Of a DNA stretch of 64,000 nt, positions 1-12,062 are shown piece by piece (positions within the stretch are counted from its first letter, which is position 1; every line of letters begins with the position of its first letter). Under the pieces are notes generated by a model, which had not been told where the DNA came from, ran no database searches, and saw only the letters and a list, made by a program, of their open reading frames with translations. The DNA is taken from assembly GCA_032629725.1 (NCBI GenBank), contig JAFEVB010000002.1:1984001-2048000 (forward strand), written 5' to 3'. Position numbers and translations under genes: made by a program. The DNA is from Gremmenia infestans. Lineage: Eukaryota; Ascomycota; Leotiomycetes; Helotiales; Hamatocanthoscyphaceae.

Positions 1-1065
1 CGTGCTAAGCTCAAGTCAAACGAGACATTTTCTAAAGCATTGAAAGCCTCCAAGTATGTGAAAAGTAGCTCCATCTCCGCAAGACCTGCTTTCATAGACG
101 CATTGGCCATTAGTTTTTCGTCTGCTTGTAGTTTACCGAGCAGGTCCTTTTGGCCTTTCAATACCACGTATTCGCCGATTTGGTCTGCAACCTCTTCTGC
201 CAACCCTTTCTCCTCCGTCATCTCCTTGCGTACTTCAGCCCATGGTAACTTGTCCAATTTGTCGACTGCAGAAGAAATCGTGCGTATCTTATCTGCCGGT
301 ACCCCACAAATCTCGAAGATTCCGTCAAGTACCTTCCTGTGGTTCAGCTTGATTGTATATTCCCCTTGCCAGCCCAGACCTGCGAAGACCTCCGTAGTGA
401 TTCGTATAACCTCTGCATCTGGCAACATAGGATCGTACACTCCAGCAATATCAATGTCGCATTGATAGAACTCTCTCATGCGCCCCTTCGTCATTGCCGG
501 TTGATCTCGTCGGTACACCTTTGCAATGTGGTATCTCTTGATTTGTTGGATATCTCTGTTCATGGCAAGCCATCTTGCGAATGGAACTGTGAGATCATAG
601 CGCAGGGAGCAGATCTCACCTCCTTGGTCTGCTAGGTCGTATATGAGTTTGCTGTCCTCGCCGTACTTCCCAGACAAGATCTCTTTCAACTCAAATACTG
701 GAGTATCAATTGTAATTGCGCCGTGACGCTTGAAGACCTCTGTGATGGTGGAGAAGATCTTGTCTCGAATCACCATATCCGGTCCCTGCCCTGTTTGCGC
801 CTTAGTAAACATACGCAGTAGACAGGTAAAAAATGAGGCACTCACAATCCTTCGTGCCCTTGGGCGTCTTCAAGTCGAACTTCTGGCCTTTTGGCGCCAT
901 GTCTGCTGAATCCCCGTCCCTCTGTATGAAACCTGTTACTGTTCTCGACAAAGGTGCAGAACTTGAGAATGCAGCCTTTGATGGTGGGATTCGGAATGGT
1001 TTTGGAGGTCGCAACAGTCGTAGTGATCTCGCAGATCTGGACAAGTGTGGTTGTATGGCCTTCAT
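1..1065 (-). CDS. HTS1: Histidyl-tRNA synthetase, dual mitochondrial/cytosolic (5' part; 3' end off the window)
   Basis: Charges tRNA-His with histidine (class II aminoacyl-tRNA synthetase). Two exons are visible, 1065..846 and 790..1, joined across a 55-nt intron (gtgagt donor, tactaa branch, acag acceptor). The join rebuilds the family signature KGTKDW followed by MVIRDKIF. Downstream reading shows class II motif 2-like sequence ([13 protein letters not shown]) and runs open to base 1 without a stop, so the protein is cut by the window edge. The first ATG (1065) adds about 55 residues rich in Arg/Ser with almost no acidic residues, which looks like a mitochondrial presequence. A second in-frame ATG at 900 ([11 protein letters not shown]) would give the cytosolic form, as is known for yeast HTS1. 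It diverges from VPS33 across about 250 bp. Identity is very secure; the use of two starts is inferred. Confidence 0.95.
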
Positions 1066-1313
1066 TCACTCTCACATCAACTAAATGGGTTTTGGTGGGG
1101 TTTGGGGTCAAATTCTCAAAAGTTCTGAGTCATTGGTGCTTGTGGAAGCGGGCACACTCACACTCATAATTCTCGCGAGGCTGAAGGATTTCGGTTTGGT
1201 TCGCTAGATTTGCTTCCGACCCGCAGCCATTCTCTCCACCACAGCCGCCCGCGTACTCCCCTCCCAATTTCGACTGGAATTCTACACATCAACACCCGCA
1301 TGTAGAGCTCACC
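1066..1313. promoter_or_regulatory. Shared divergent promoter of HTS1 and VPS33
   Basis: This 248-bp gap separates the start codons of two divergently transcribed housekeeping genes, so it must hold both promoters and both 5' leaders. It carries CT-rich stretches near the VPS33 side. The VPS33 start lies in a good fungal context (caccATGgc). No specific factor site was assigned. Confidence 0.6.
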
Positions 1314-3615
1314 ATGGCTCCTCATGCTGGGTTTGACACCGACCAGGTGAAGGACAAGGCGAAGAAGGATCTTCTGTACTTACTCGAAGGTGTAAGTAAG
1401 GATTGCCTCGCTCACTTGCATAGGTACGCAAGGCAGGCAAGGCACCCGCTAACCCGCCCCTCAACAGGTTCGAGGGAAGAAGAATCTGGTGATTGAGACG
1501 GCACTGGCTGGACCAATTGGCCTCTTCGTCAAGTTCTCGACTCTACAAGACTACGGGGTGGACAAAGTCTTCCTCTTGGAAAATGGAAACGCGGATGTCA
1601 GTCAGCGGAATGTGGTATTTATCGCTCGGGGCGAGTGTGCAAAGCATGCTCAGTCAATAGCCGGTACGTGGATTCTGAGCCTTCATCTCCTCTCACAGAC
1701 TACTGAGTAGACAAATTTGCCTACTCTACTTGGTCACTCTTTGAGCCCGAAAGGGACAAACCATTCTTTCAGTGTGGTGTTTAGTGTTTCTGCCATCCCA
1801 TCATGTAAGAGTGATGCTGCTGTTACATGCTGACTCCTTCTAGATCATATCAAGCGTATGCAACGGGAGAGCCAAACCGGACATGAATTCTCTATATTTT
1901 GGGTGCCACGACGAACCCTTGTAGCCGAAAAGATCCTCGAAGAATCCGGCGTCTTAGGAGACACGAGCATCGCAGAATTCCCATTGTACTTTCTTCCCCT
2001 GGAGAAGGACCTACTATCTCTAGAATTGGAAGACTCCTTCGCAGACCTGTATCTCCGAAAAGATCCAACACCAACATTCTTACTGGCACGTGCTTTGATG
2101 CTTATACAACAGAAGCATGGCTTGTTCCCAAGAATTACTGGAAAGGGGGATAATGCAAAGAGACTCGCAGACTTGTTGGCAAGAATGCGACAAGAATTGA
2201 TAGCAGGCGAAGATTCGAATGAGAGCAATAAACTTGGCCTGACACCTAGTACCACGATCGAAAGCCTGATTGTCATCGATCGCGAAGTCGACTCTGCTAC
2301 CCCACTTCTCACACAGCTAACATACGAGGGATTGATTGACGAAGTTGTAGGGATCCAGCACAATCAAGCTGATGTAGATTCCTCGGTTGTCGGTGCTGCT
2401 CCTCAGCCTGCGCCAGGGTCCTCGAAAGCTGTCGGTGGAGCTCCGGCACCAGCGCAAGCCAAAAAGAGAAAGATCATGTTGGATTCTTCCGACAAACTTT
2501 ATCATCAATTGAGGGACACCAATTTTGCTATTGTTGGGAGTCTGCTGAACAAAGTGGCTAGACGACTCCAAACCGATTACGATAGTAGGCATGGGAGCAA
2601 GACAACAGCCGAACTGAGAGAATTCGTCAACAAACTTCCCGGCTACCAAGCCGAACAACAAAGCTTAAAGATTCATACCGGGCTTGCGGAAGATATTATG
2701 AAGCATACACGAACTGATCAATTTGGCAGACTGCTGGAGGTTCAGCAGAACCTCGCAGCTGGCGCAGATCCCTCCTCCCAACACGAAGCAATTGAAGAGC
2801 TTATAGCTCGAGATGCCCCTCTCGCAGAAGTTCTACGAATCATGTGTTTGGAGTCCTGTATTTCCGGGGGTATCAAACCGCGAGACTTGGAAAGCTTCAA
2901 GAAAATGATCCTACAAGCCTACGGATATCAACACATACTTACGCTCGACGCTCTAGAAAAGCTACAACTACTTCTTTCACGAACTTCGCCAATGGCAACC
3001 ATGATTCCGATGGCAGGAGGAGCGTCGCATCCTCATACGGGTACCAAAACTAATTACACATATCTACGCAAAGCTCTTCGTTTGATTGTGGACGAGGTGA
3101 ATGAACACGATCCAAATGACATTGCTTATGTATACAGCGGATATGCACCGCTGTCCGTCCGCTTAGTCCAATGCATCTTGCAGAAACAATATCTAACCTC
3201 GATTACTCGTGGCGGGAATGCGAATACTGCTGTCGCTACAGGAGGCGCTTCGCAAGGGTGGCGAGGATTTGAGGAGGTTGTCAAGCACGTCTGCGGGCAA
3301 ACTTTTGACGAGGTCCAGAAAGGAGAGGATAAGGCTGTGAAAGCTCGAGCTCTCCTCACAGGTAGCGGTGAGAAGAAGACTGTTTTCGTGGTATTTTTGG
3401 GCGGAATTACCTTTACTGAAATTGCCGCTCTCCGTTTCATCGCAAAGCAGGAAGAGGGTATGTCAACACCACTTTATTCACTTGCAAACCGCTAATCGTT
3501 CTCTCTCTATTCAGCCCGAAAAGACATAATCATCTGCACGACCTCAATCATCAGCGGGAATCGAATCATGGATGCTGCGATTGAAAGAAGTACGTTTGGA
3601 AAGACCGGTGTATAG
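1314..3615 (+). CDS. VPS33: Vacuolar protein sorting protein 33 (Sec1/Munc18 family)
   Basis: SM-family subunit of the HOPS and CORVET tethering complexes; it binds SNAREs and drives fusion at endosome and vacuole. Four exons: 1314..1391, 1468..1663, 1844..3457 and 3515..3615, total 662 aa, with all joins in frame and GT-AG introns (gtaagt, gtacgt, gtatgt donors). The N-terminus carries the Sec1 pattern (KKNLVIETALAGPIGLF, then DKVFLLENG). The middle has the Sec1 signature region ESLIVIDREVDSATPLLTQ followed by LTYEGLIDEVVGI. The C-terminus has VFLGGITFTEIAALRF followed by IICTTSIISGNRIMD, as in Vps33. The length is close to the usual 650-700 aa. The last exon is only 101 nt, so a single-ORF reading would lose the C-terminus. 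Other SM proteins (Sly1, Vps45) fit less well because of the Vps33-like C-terminal block. Confidence 0.93.
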
Positions 3616-4281
3616 ACATCGGTTCTTGTTCAAATAACAAACCTGCGGAGGCTTCAAAGTGCCTCCCGTAATGTAGTAGAGTGACTTGTAAATGTACAAA
3701 CAAACGATGAAATAAACAATGAAATGTCCAATGTGAATGCTTAAGACCCAGAGCCGTAAGACGTCGGAAGAAGCTATACATTAGCTAAAATCGTCGTCGC
3801 CAAAACGTCCACGTGATGCTACGCTATGGTCGCATCTCATCATTTGGGCCGAGAATCTCATGGAGCCATGAAAGACCCATATCGTACGACCCGACGACCC
3901 AACGAATCCTTTCGAGTCTTCTGAGCGGATACGGTTCCTTTGCGATCGATGATAATACTGGCTGGGACTCATATAAAGCTTGGTGTGGGATATCAGGGTG
4001 GCGAAAGGAGAACTTGGACATCGAAAGCTCCAGGTGAGACGAATCCACGTGGTGATACATATATCAATATCAAGTCCATTGAAGGGGTTGCTAATGTTTC
4101 TCCATAGCTTAATAAGGAGCATTCGATTAGCCCGCCCAATGGCATCTGAGGAATTGGTTCGATAAGTGATAATATGAGCTGTCAAGGGAAATTCGATTAG
4201 CAGCGCTGACCCCCGTTCCTCAACCGACGGCCATATATCTCGAAGTAATCTCGAAAAGTCACAGGACTTGAAAGTTTTGAC
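3616..4281. other. Intergenic, 3' region of VPS33 and promoter of LSD1 gene
   Basis: No convincing gene was seen. A 178-codon minus-strand frame overlaps the start of the next gene and has no protein-like motif, so it was discarded. Confidence 0.5.
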
Positions 4282-7200
4282 ATGGCAGTGACAATGGATG
4301 GCCAGATGTCGCAACACGAGGATCTGAATTTAATGGGGTTCCAAGAATTAGACTCCCATCTATCAATGTTCGACCCTGGGCGAGATTCGTCAACGCCAGG
4401 TGCGACTTCAACAGTTGGCTATACCGACTTCAACTCCACAAATGAACAAACATCTACCACCATAGTTGTTGATTCACCTATGGATATAGTATATTCAAGG
4501 AAGTTACAACCAGAAAGTTACTTCCACATTAAACCTGGACAGTCAAAGTCACCAGCTCGCAATATCAATATCAAAAAGTATGTATCTGTATCAATCGTCC
4601 TTTCCGAGTCATGTCAAATTCCCGCATTCCATCTCCTATTCAGCAATTGAGCAATTTGCAAGTAAAGTTTATTAACCACCTAAACGCAGCGCCCTTTCTC
4701 ATAAATCAGCATCAAATAACAACGTGCACCTGAGACCTGAAAGCGCACGCGACTCTATGGCCTCTTCAATGACCACGGATCTCGAAGATGGTTCCTCGGT
4801 CCTGTCATCGATATCGAGCAAAGCCACGTCTCCAACGGGCTTCGAGGCTAGCACGAGGGAAACCACAAAGGGGGCTTCACAAAGCGGAAAGCGTCCTAAA
4901 TATAATGTGCGCCCTAAAGTCTCAATACCAAGTGACATTGTTCCGTCAGAGTATGCAAGACAATGCATAGCTGCCGCCGAGTCTTCTCGTCTGAACCCCT
5001 ATAGCATGCATGTGGAAGAACATGCCATCTTACGGAAACACCTTACGCACCAACAAGTCACAACCTACCTTAACATACGGAATGGAATCTTGAGGCTATG
5101 GACAAGAAATCCTCTCATTGGTGTGATGAGAGATGAAGCCATTGGATGTGCAAAAGACACTCGCTGGTTTGATATTGCAGCCATCTGCCATGAGTGGCTG
5201 GTACGACGAGGCTACATCAATTATGGCTGCCTAGAACATCAAGAGTCCAGTGCTACTGGCAAGAAAAAGAGACCGACGAAACAAAAGAGAAAGACCATTG
5301 CTGTCATTGGAGCTGGCATGTCTGGCCTAGGTTGTGCAAGGCAACTGGAAAGCCTTCTTTCTCATTTCGAGGACCGCTTCCGCGAAATGGGCGAAGAAGT
5401 TCCACAAGTGATGGTCTTGGAGGGCAGAGACAGAATTGGTGGCAGAGTTTATTCTCGCCCCTTCAAAACCAAGCCACAATATCCCACTCTGAGCTATGGA
5501 AGCCGACATACTGCGGAAATGGGCGGTATGATCATTACTGGATTTGATCGGGGCAATCCTCTCAACATTATCGTCCGAGGCCAGCTTGCATTGCCTTATC
5601 ATGCTTTGAAGTCTGAAACCACAATCTACGATTCTACCGGACGACCTGTTGACAACAGACGAGATCAACAATCAGAGAAGTTGTTCAATTACATACTCGA
5701 CCGGGTCAGCGAATACAAATTCAAGCTCGCCACACCAGCCACTGCCGAAGGAGACAAGGACCTCCTAGACGCAGGTCGCGATATCGCAGCAGAAGGCTCG
5801 AAGACGATCAAAGAGATTGAAGATACCAAGACAGAATCTCGCCCAGTTACTGCGAATGGTCAACCTCGAGCTAACGAAGTACAAATGATACCTGTTTCAT
5901 CAGACAGGCTCACGGGTAGAGCACATCTTGAACCCGGTATCCCGGCTGTGCATACAGCAGCATACAAAGCTCAAGAGATAGGCTGGGAACTAAACACTGG
6001 TATAGGAATTGAGTCCGATCTTGACCTTGAACCTTCCGTCAACTCAAAGTACGCCACACTCGGCTCAGTGTTCGACGAGGCTATCCGCCAATATATGAGG
6101 ATAGTTACTTTCACACCACTTGATCTGCGATTGATCAATTGGCATGTTGCAAACCTGGAATACAGTAATGCAACTACATGCAACAAATTAAGTCTCGGGG
6201 GTTGGGACTTGGACGCCGGCAACGAATGGGAAGGCAAGCATACCATGGTCACTGGCGGGTATCAACAGGTTCCTAGAGGACTTTTGAATTGTCCGCAACC
6301 ACTGAACGTTCGGCGAGAATGCAACGTGACGAAGATTGTCTACAATCCCGCAAATACTTCACAGTCAAGGATCGAATGCAAGAACGGCGATGTCATTGAT
6401 GCTGATTATATTGTCTCAACAATCCCTCTCGGTGTACTAAAGCAGCAGGATGTCCAATTTGAACCATCTTTACCGGAATGGAAAATTGGTGCTATTCGAC
6501 GCATAGGCTACGGTGTTTTGAACAAGGTTGTACTCGTATTCAAGGAAGCTTTCTGGGACCAAAGCCGGGACATATTTGGTGCTCTGAGCAATGCGCCTAA
6601 TCGATTCAGCTTGAACCAAGGCGACTATTTCTCACAAAGGGGTCGATTTTTCCAGTGGTTCAATTGCAGCAATACTACGGGCTTACCAACACTACTTGCT
6701 CTTATGGCCGGTGAGGCAGCATTCCAAATGGAAAATACCTCAAATGATGAAATCATCGCTGAGGCGACGAATGTTTTGAAAACCGTGTTTGGCGCCGCAG
6801 TTGTCTCTGCCCCGGTCGAGGCAGTTGTTACCAGATGGGGCCAAGACAAGTTTTCTCGTGGCAGCTATTCAAACACCGGACCTAATTTTCAACCAGACGA
6901 CTATGAGGTCATGGCAAGACCTATCGGAAACCTTTTCTTTGCAGGCGAGCATACCTGTGGCACACATCCAGCCACGGTTCATGGAGCATATATTTCCGGT
7001 TTGAGAGCGGCATCTGAGGTTCTAGACACTTTGATTGGACCAATCAAGGTTTCTGAGCCACTGCTGCTGCCCAAGGATTCTGCAGCATCAAAACGAAAGT
7101 CTGACGCTCTGCAAAATCCCCTAGACCCAAGACAAAGTCGACTTGCAGCATATGAGAATGACGTATGGATTGCAATTTATGAAAAATTCGGCTATCCTCC

Positions 7201-7609
7201 ATGGAAACCCGAAAACAAGCAACCAAATCCTTATAGGTTGTACAGCAAAGAGAAGTGGGAGGAGGCCAAGAAGAAGTGCGAGGAAGGCAGAAGACCAGGG
7301 AAAGGAAAGCCAATTCCTAACGAGGTCAAAAAGATGGTTACCAAGATGTGGAAGGAAGCCACTGAGGAAGAGAAGAAGCCGTTCAACGCAGAAGCTGATA
7401 AGCTGAAGAAAGCATATGTTGCTGCTGTGGAAGAGTACAAAGTGGTGATCGCAAAGTGGGACAAAGATACTCTGGAGTTTAGGGCACAGTACGAACGTGA
7501 TCATCCAAGCGTACCTGGCCCTGATGAAGTAAACACCCCATCAAGACAGAGAAGAGTAAAGAGGGTCAATGGGTACGCTGAGGACTCGGATTCGGATATG
7601 GAACTCTGA
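4282..7609 (+). CDS. Lysine-specific histone demethylase, LSD1/KDM1 type with SWIRM and HMG box
   Basis: FAD-dependent amine oxidase that removes mono- and dimethyl marks from histone H3 lysines (known for the family). Two exons, 4282..4577 and 4690..7609, give 1071 aa; the acceptor at 4689 is the one that keeps frame. Order of domains: disordered N-terminus (1-180), SWIRM (about 185-282, with IPSDIVPSEY and WLVRRGYINYGCL), Rossmann FAD motif IAVIGAGMSGLGCA (about 303-316), amine oxidase domain with GRDRIGGRV and the conserved Lys in YGVLNKVVLVF, and the FAD-binding end (FFAGEHTCGTHPATVHGAY). An HMG box follows (about 940-1025, PNPYRLYSKEKWEEAKKK to KKAYVAAVEEYK) and the tail is acidic. A coiled tower insertion as in human LSD1 is not obvious; a charged linker around residues 340-420 sits within the oxidase domain instead. 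The HMG-fused form is known in fungi (S. pombe Lsd1/2, Aspergillus KdmA). Confidence 0.93.
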
Positions 7610-8048
7610 GAAATGGGTCTTGGTATGGCATTTGCATTACATTGTAACTTCACTTGGAGCATAGGAGTCACTGGACTGGTGCATCACTCCCAGGATTGGC
7701 TTTTGTTTTTGTTTTTCTTTTTGGAGCATAAGCATGAATGAGCCTTGGTATTATTATGGGTGGGTTTTGGAAGACTTTGTTTGCATTTATTAGCTATGTA
7801 TTTGAAGTATTAGTATCAATGCCTAATAATGAAGATGTCTTGTTTGTGAGTCATGACTATTTTTGTAAGGTTGTGTTCAGATGAGAGGTACTCCGTGAAT
7901 ACTAAAACACAGAGGTAGCAAGGGGGGGTATATCAAACAACGCTAGTCCCCCTTCGTCAAGCGACCGCGAAACCTACCAACGACCCCTCCATCACATCCC
8001 GCAATTTCAACTTGACCACCAAGCTCACAAACATCCCGATAAATAAAA
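7610..8048. other. Intergenic, LSD1 3' end and CAP2 promoter
   Basis: T-rich tract near 7698-7722 (runs of T broken by G or C) downstream of the LSD1 stop, suited to a 3' UTR/polyadenylation region. A CTCCGT motif lies near 7891 and a G7 run near 7922. No gene was seen. Confidence 0.5.
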
Positions 8049-9024
8049 ATGGCTGAAGTAGATCAATTTGACAGCGCGCTGTGAGCCCCCATTCCTTCAC
8101 ATATCTGACATTCAATAGCCTAATCAAAACAAACAGGGACCTTCTCCGGCGCCTAGACCCCAAACACACCTCCGAACACCTCAACTCCCTAATATCCCTC
8201 GTCCCCTCCTTGACCGAAGATCTCCTCTCCTCCGTCGACCAACCGCTCACCATCGCTCGCTGCCGCAAGACTGGCCGCGACTACCTGCTCTGCGACTACA
8301 ACCGCGACGGCGATAGCTACCGGTCTCCTTGGTCTGGCGAGTTCGAGACACCGCTGGGCGGACAGGGTATTGGCGGTATTGATGACCAGGGTAACAATGA
8401 GGGCGCGGGAGAGGGCGCTGTGCCCAGCGAGAGGGTCAGGGCTATGGAGGTACGTGCGAATGAGGCGTTTGATGTTTACAGGGAGCTGTATTATGAGGGG
8501 GGTGTGAGCAGTGTTTATTTTTGGAATTTGGATGATGGGTTTGCGGGTGTGGTGTTGTTGAAGAAGGGTGAGTTTTGCTTTTCGTCTTGTTCAGGGCGGG
8601 TTTGGGATGAGTGGGATGCTGATGGGATATAGTTGCGACGCCGTCTGGTAAGAGTGAGGGGACATGGGATTCGATCCACGTGTTTGAGGCGGTTGATCGA
8701 GCTCGCACAGCACATTACAAACTTACCAGCACGGTTATTCTGCATTTGTCGACGGGCAACGACAATTTGGGCGAAATGGACTTAAGTGGAAATATGACAC
8801 GGCAGATCGAGAGTGATCTGCCAGTTGATGACGATACCTCGCATATTGCCAACATTGGCAAGTTGGTTGAGGATATGGAGCTCAAGATGAGGAACTTGCT
8901 ACAGGAGGTCTACTTTGGCAAAGCGAAGGATGTTGTTGGTGATTTGAGGAGTATTGCTTCATTGACCGAGGCCAATAGGGACAAGGCTACGCATCAAGAA
9001 ATGATCAATTCGATGAAGAGGTAA
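8049..9024 (+). CDS. CAP2: F-actin capping protein, beta subunit
   Basis: Beta subunit of the heterodimer that caps actin filament barbed ends, acting in cortical patches and septation sites. Three exons, 8049..8080, 8137..8567 and 8633..9024, encode 284 aa, the usual size. The first exon is only 32 nt ([11 protein letters not shown]) and joins to [18 protein letters not shown]. Family hallmarks are [37 protein letters not shown] and [12 protein letters not shown], then a C-terminal half with [12 protein letters not shown] and [23 protein letters not shown] sequence. The acidic insert after RSPWS is typical of fungal orthologues. Introns carry gtgagc and gtgagt donors. Confidence 0.95.
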
Positions 9025-10701
9025 AATACATTAGCGTGGGAGTTTGTTTTTATGGCATACAAATGGAAGAAGGACCAAAAATTCACTTCGCCGAAAGTCC
9101 ATCATTCTCTTCCTGGTATTTAGTTCACAATGTCGTTCGTAAAGTCTCAGCTCCAACTCCCTTGGGAATTCCCCGTCCATACCCCATCATGCGTTACTTT
9201 GTAAGCCGTCTAGATACCTCAATATAATTCTCCTACCTCCGGAGAACTATGTCCGGACTTACCTTGGCAGAATCTCACACCTTCGCTGCTTTTAGATCTT
9301 TCCCGTCTTCTGCAACAGCACGTCAAAAGGGGTATGATAAGAACAATGGAAACACCCTTATTCCCGCCAACCCCCTAGAGCCGCGTATATAGGGATTCCC
9401 ATTTGATTCTTTTTCAATACCTCAATAATGATGACGCCTGTTAGCTAATTGACTTGTCCGGTAGTCCGTATTGCCGCAATACCAATGTAGAAACCATGGG
9501 CCACTAGCGGGAGACTGCCTCGTCCGAAAGGAGGTTTTAATATCCACATGCCAATGAATCCCGGAGTTATTATTGATAATCAGAAGAAAAATATTCTCCG
9601 ATGTTCATCTCACGACAGAAACAGGCCACAAGAGACGTGTCATTCAGATGTTCCTTTTGAAAAAAAAAGATTCGCCGAGGTGTTTTGTCTAAACGAACAT
9701 GGCAGCAGGGCAGGGCAGGATCTCGATACTGTATCTAAGCACCTGGTGAGTAGTTCCGTTATTATATCGCCTTTACGGAGGGAGGTCCTTTAAAAACGGC
9801 ACGGCACGCACCCCTTTACTCGTCACCCCACCCCGACAGTTTCCCGAACAAAAGCGTTCCAAACTTCCCAACGCCAATCGCCATATCCAACCCGCGGCCC
9901 GCTCCCAAACGTGTGTGCTCAGCTGAAACTTGCATAAGACGCCCGATTTCGCCACCACGAACTGCTCATCCCACTTTCCAAGAACTCCTGCACTCTGGAG
10001 GAGCGGGAGGAGCCGCGGAAACGTGCGGAAACGTGGGAGCGGAACGGATGCGGAAGGTGCCATTGGCCCTACAGCCTTGTGCGTGATAGATAATGCAGAA
10101 CTGCAGAACTGCAGAATGGCTGCGTAAGTTATCTAGTTTAATCCAAGGCCCATGGCACGGTTCCAGAGGGCTGGGACGGAGCTGGATGGATGGATATGTG
10201 GGTGGCAGATCTGGGACTGTTTGGAAACTGTTACTGGTTAGTCTATACGAAGGTGCAGGAGTAAGCCAAAGTCAAATTTGACGCTTGAGCAGAGTGGGCG
10301 ATCATTTGACTTCTGGTATACTTTTAGCCGCCTTTAAAGTAGATGTAAGCTTGGCATTTGAAGAGAGGTCTTATTATTGTAATGTGACATGAGAACGAAA
10401 GTGCTATGAAAGAACCGTGATCGAAATATAAGTCCTATTGATACATGGAGGGTGAGACAAAATTGGGTAGACCCGGTATACATGTGCAGCCCTTGGCCTT
10501 CGCGATGCATTACAATACAAAAGAAAGGAAAACGGAAAAAGGTGTTTTTCGCAATTAGGCAAATGTAAAAAGACTGGTATCACTCTGATCGCGTCCGTTG
10601 CTCGTCATCGTTAATCGTTTGGTTGTTTCGGTCCTAGGGTGTATGTCCATTCGTTGGAATTAGTCGTATGAAAGGTCGCTCAAAAGTACTGACAATCCGT
10701 T
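9025..10701. other. Intergenic, about 1.7 kb without a gene
   Basis: Only short frames lacking protein-like composition are seen. One TACGGAG motif lies at 9774-9780. The region serves two convergent 3' ends (CAP2 on +, SDR on -). No tRNA-like B-box context was found by eye. Confidence 0.45.
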
Positions 10702-12062
10702 TTACTCGGTCACTACTGGCCACCATCCAATCCGGATATAGCTGTCTATCATCTCCTGCACTGTGTCCGCGAGCATCTTGGGCCGTGTGTATGTGAAACC
10801 AACCACTTTCTTCAGCCTGCTGCCATCCATACTCAGAGCCGTATCCTTCAACAGCTCCGCTTCCATGAAGGGCGTTAATGGACCTGGTCTCGTGATACCG
10901 GCGTCTTCCAGTAAATCGGCCCAGGGTCCAAGGACGTCGTCATTGATATCATCCACCACGCGGTCCAAATGCAGCCTTGCAAATGTACTTATCAGCTGTC
11001 CTTGAAATCCGGTCTTGATTCCGAATATTTGCGCAATGATCTCCGCCATAGTGCCTTGAGATGTTTGTCCATCGTCCACAATGTTGAAGATGGGGACTTT
11101 GCCCATGGAAGCAGGATCCCAATTAGGCTTGCCCTTGACTGAATACCAGTCTGCAATATCAAAAAGCGCGCGGGCAACGTCTGATACATGGACTGTATTC
11201 GCACTGAGGTCCTTGGTCCAGAGCCACTTCATGTCCTCTCCTAAGCTTTTGTAAACGCAAGCCATAGAGAGGGCCGTACCGATTATTCCGGAATCGTAGT
11301 TGCCGTATACGTTGGCGAGTCGGACGATTACGAGGTTGAGTCTGTAGGAATTTAGTTTCTGCCATTCCCTCCAAGCGAGGGCGTACTCACCCCTCGATTT
11401 TTGTCAGAGCCTCCTCTGCCTGGAGCTTGAATACCGCAATCTTGCTCCACGGTTTTAACTTGTCGCTTTCCTTGCTTGGCGACGAATCTGGCTTGTAGAT
11501 CATACCCGTGCTCAACTCCACATACGCCTTGACATGCCGCCTGGCTGCCTCCTTTGCCAATACTACACTCAGTGCAAGCGAGCGCACCTTGTAGACCTCA
11601 TCCTCCTGCGAATGTCTCGTTTCTCCTCCACAGTTGAAAACATAGTCCCATTGCTTGCCGTCGGCGCGGTCGAAGATGCGGGGCAGAGATTCTGTTGGTG
11701 AGCTATAATTAGCTTCTAGTTGGGTACGAAGGTATACCAGCGCAAGCTTCACGAGTGTGAAACAAGCAGGCCGAAGGGAAAAAAGCAGTGGAGTGCACAT
11801 ACGTTCTTTACTCGCATCTGCTTGTATAAAATTGTCCCTTGAGCATGCTTCTGAGAACTCTGGGGCTAACCATGCCAGCTCTGGTAGCAACTGCATGCGC
11901 TGTGAGTTGGGAGAAAAGCAAACATCTTGGTCCTCTGCATGGCCTTACCTTGTCCACAATCCGCAGCTCTGATGCCAAATCATTATTCTGGATATGCAGT
12001 GCCAAATAACGCCCAACGAAACCCAGTCCACCAATTATGAGCACAGAAGGCTTCTCCGCCAT
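10702..12062 (-). CDS. Extended-SDR NAD-dependent epimerase/dehydratase-like protein, catalytic Tyr not conserved
   Basis: Four exons, 12062..11949, 11899..11803, 11691..11391 and 11341..10702, give 383 aa. The N-terminus has the Rossmann dinucleotide motif GGLGFVGR (residues 11-18), typical of extended SDR sugar-nucleotide epimerases. Other matches are DYVFNCGGETRHSQ, VELSTGMIYKP and IVRLANVYGNYDSG. In extended SDRs a YxxxK motif follows the Ser/Thr strand; here the equivalent block is I155-A-V-F-K159, so Lys is kept but Tyr appears replaced by Ile. A Tyr is present nearby in GMIYKP. The substrate is unknown. The protein may be a binding or regulatory SDR rather than an active epimerase. No signal peptide or membrane segment is seen. 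The upstream 3 kb holds no gene. Confidence 0.8.

Noticed and set aside
3781..4317. 178-codon minus-strand frame
   Set aside because: Overlaps the start of the LSD1 gene, has mixed composition and no domain; treated as a chance frame.
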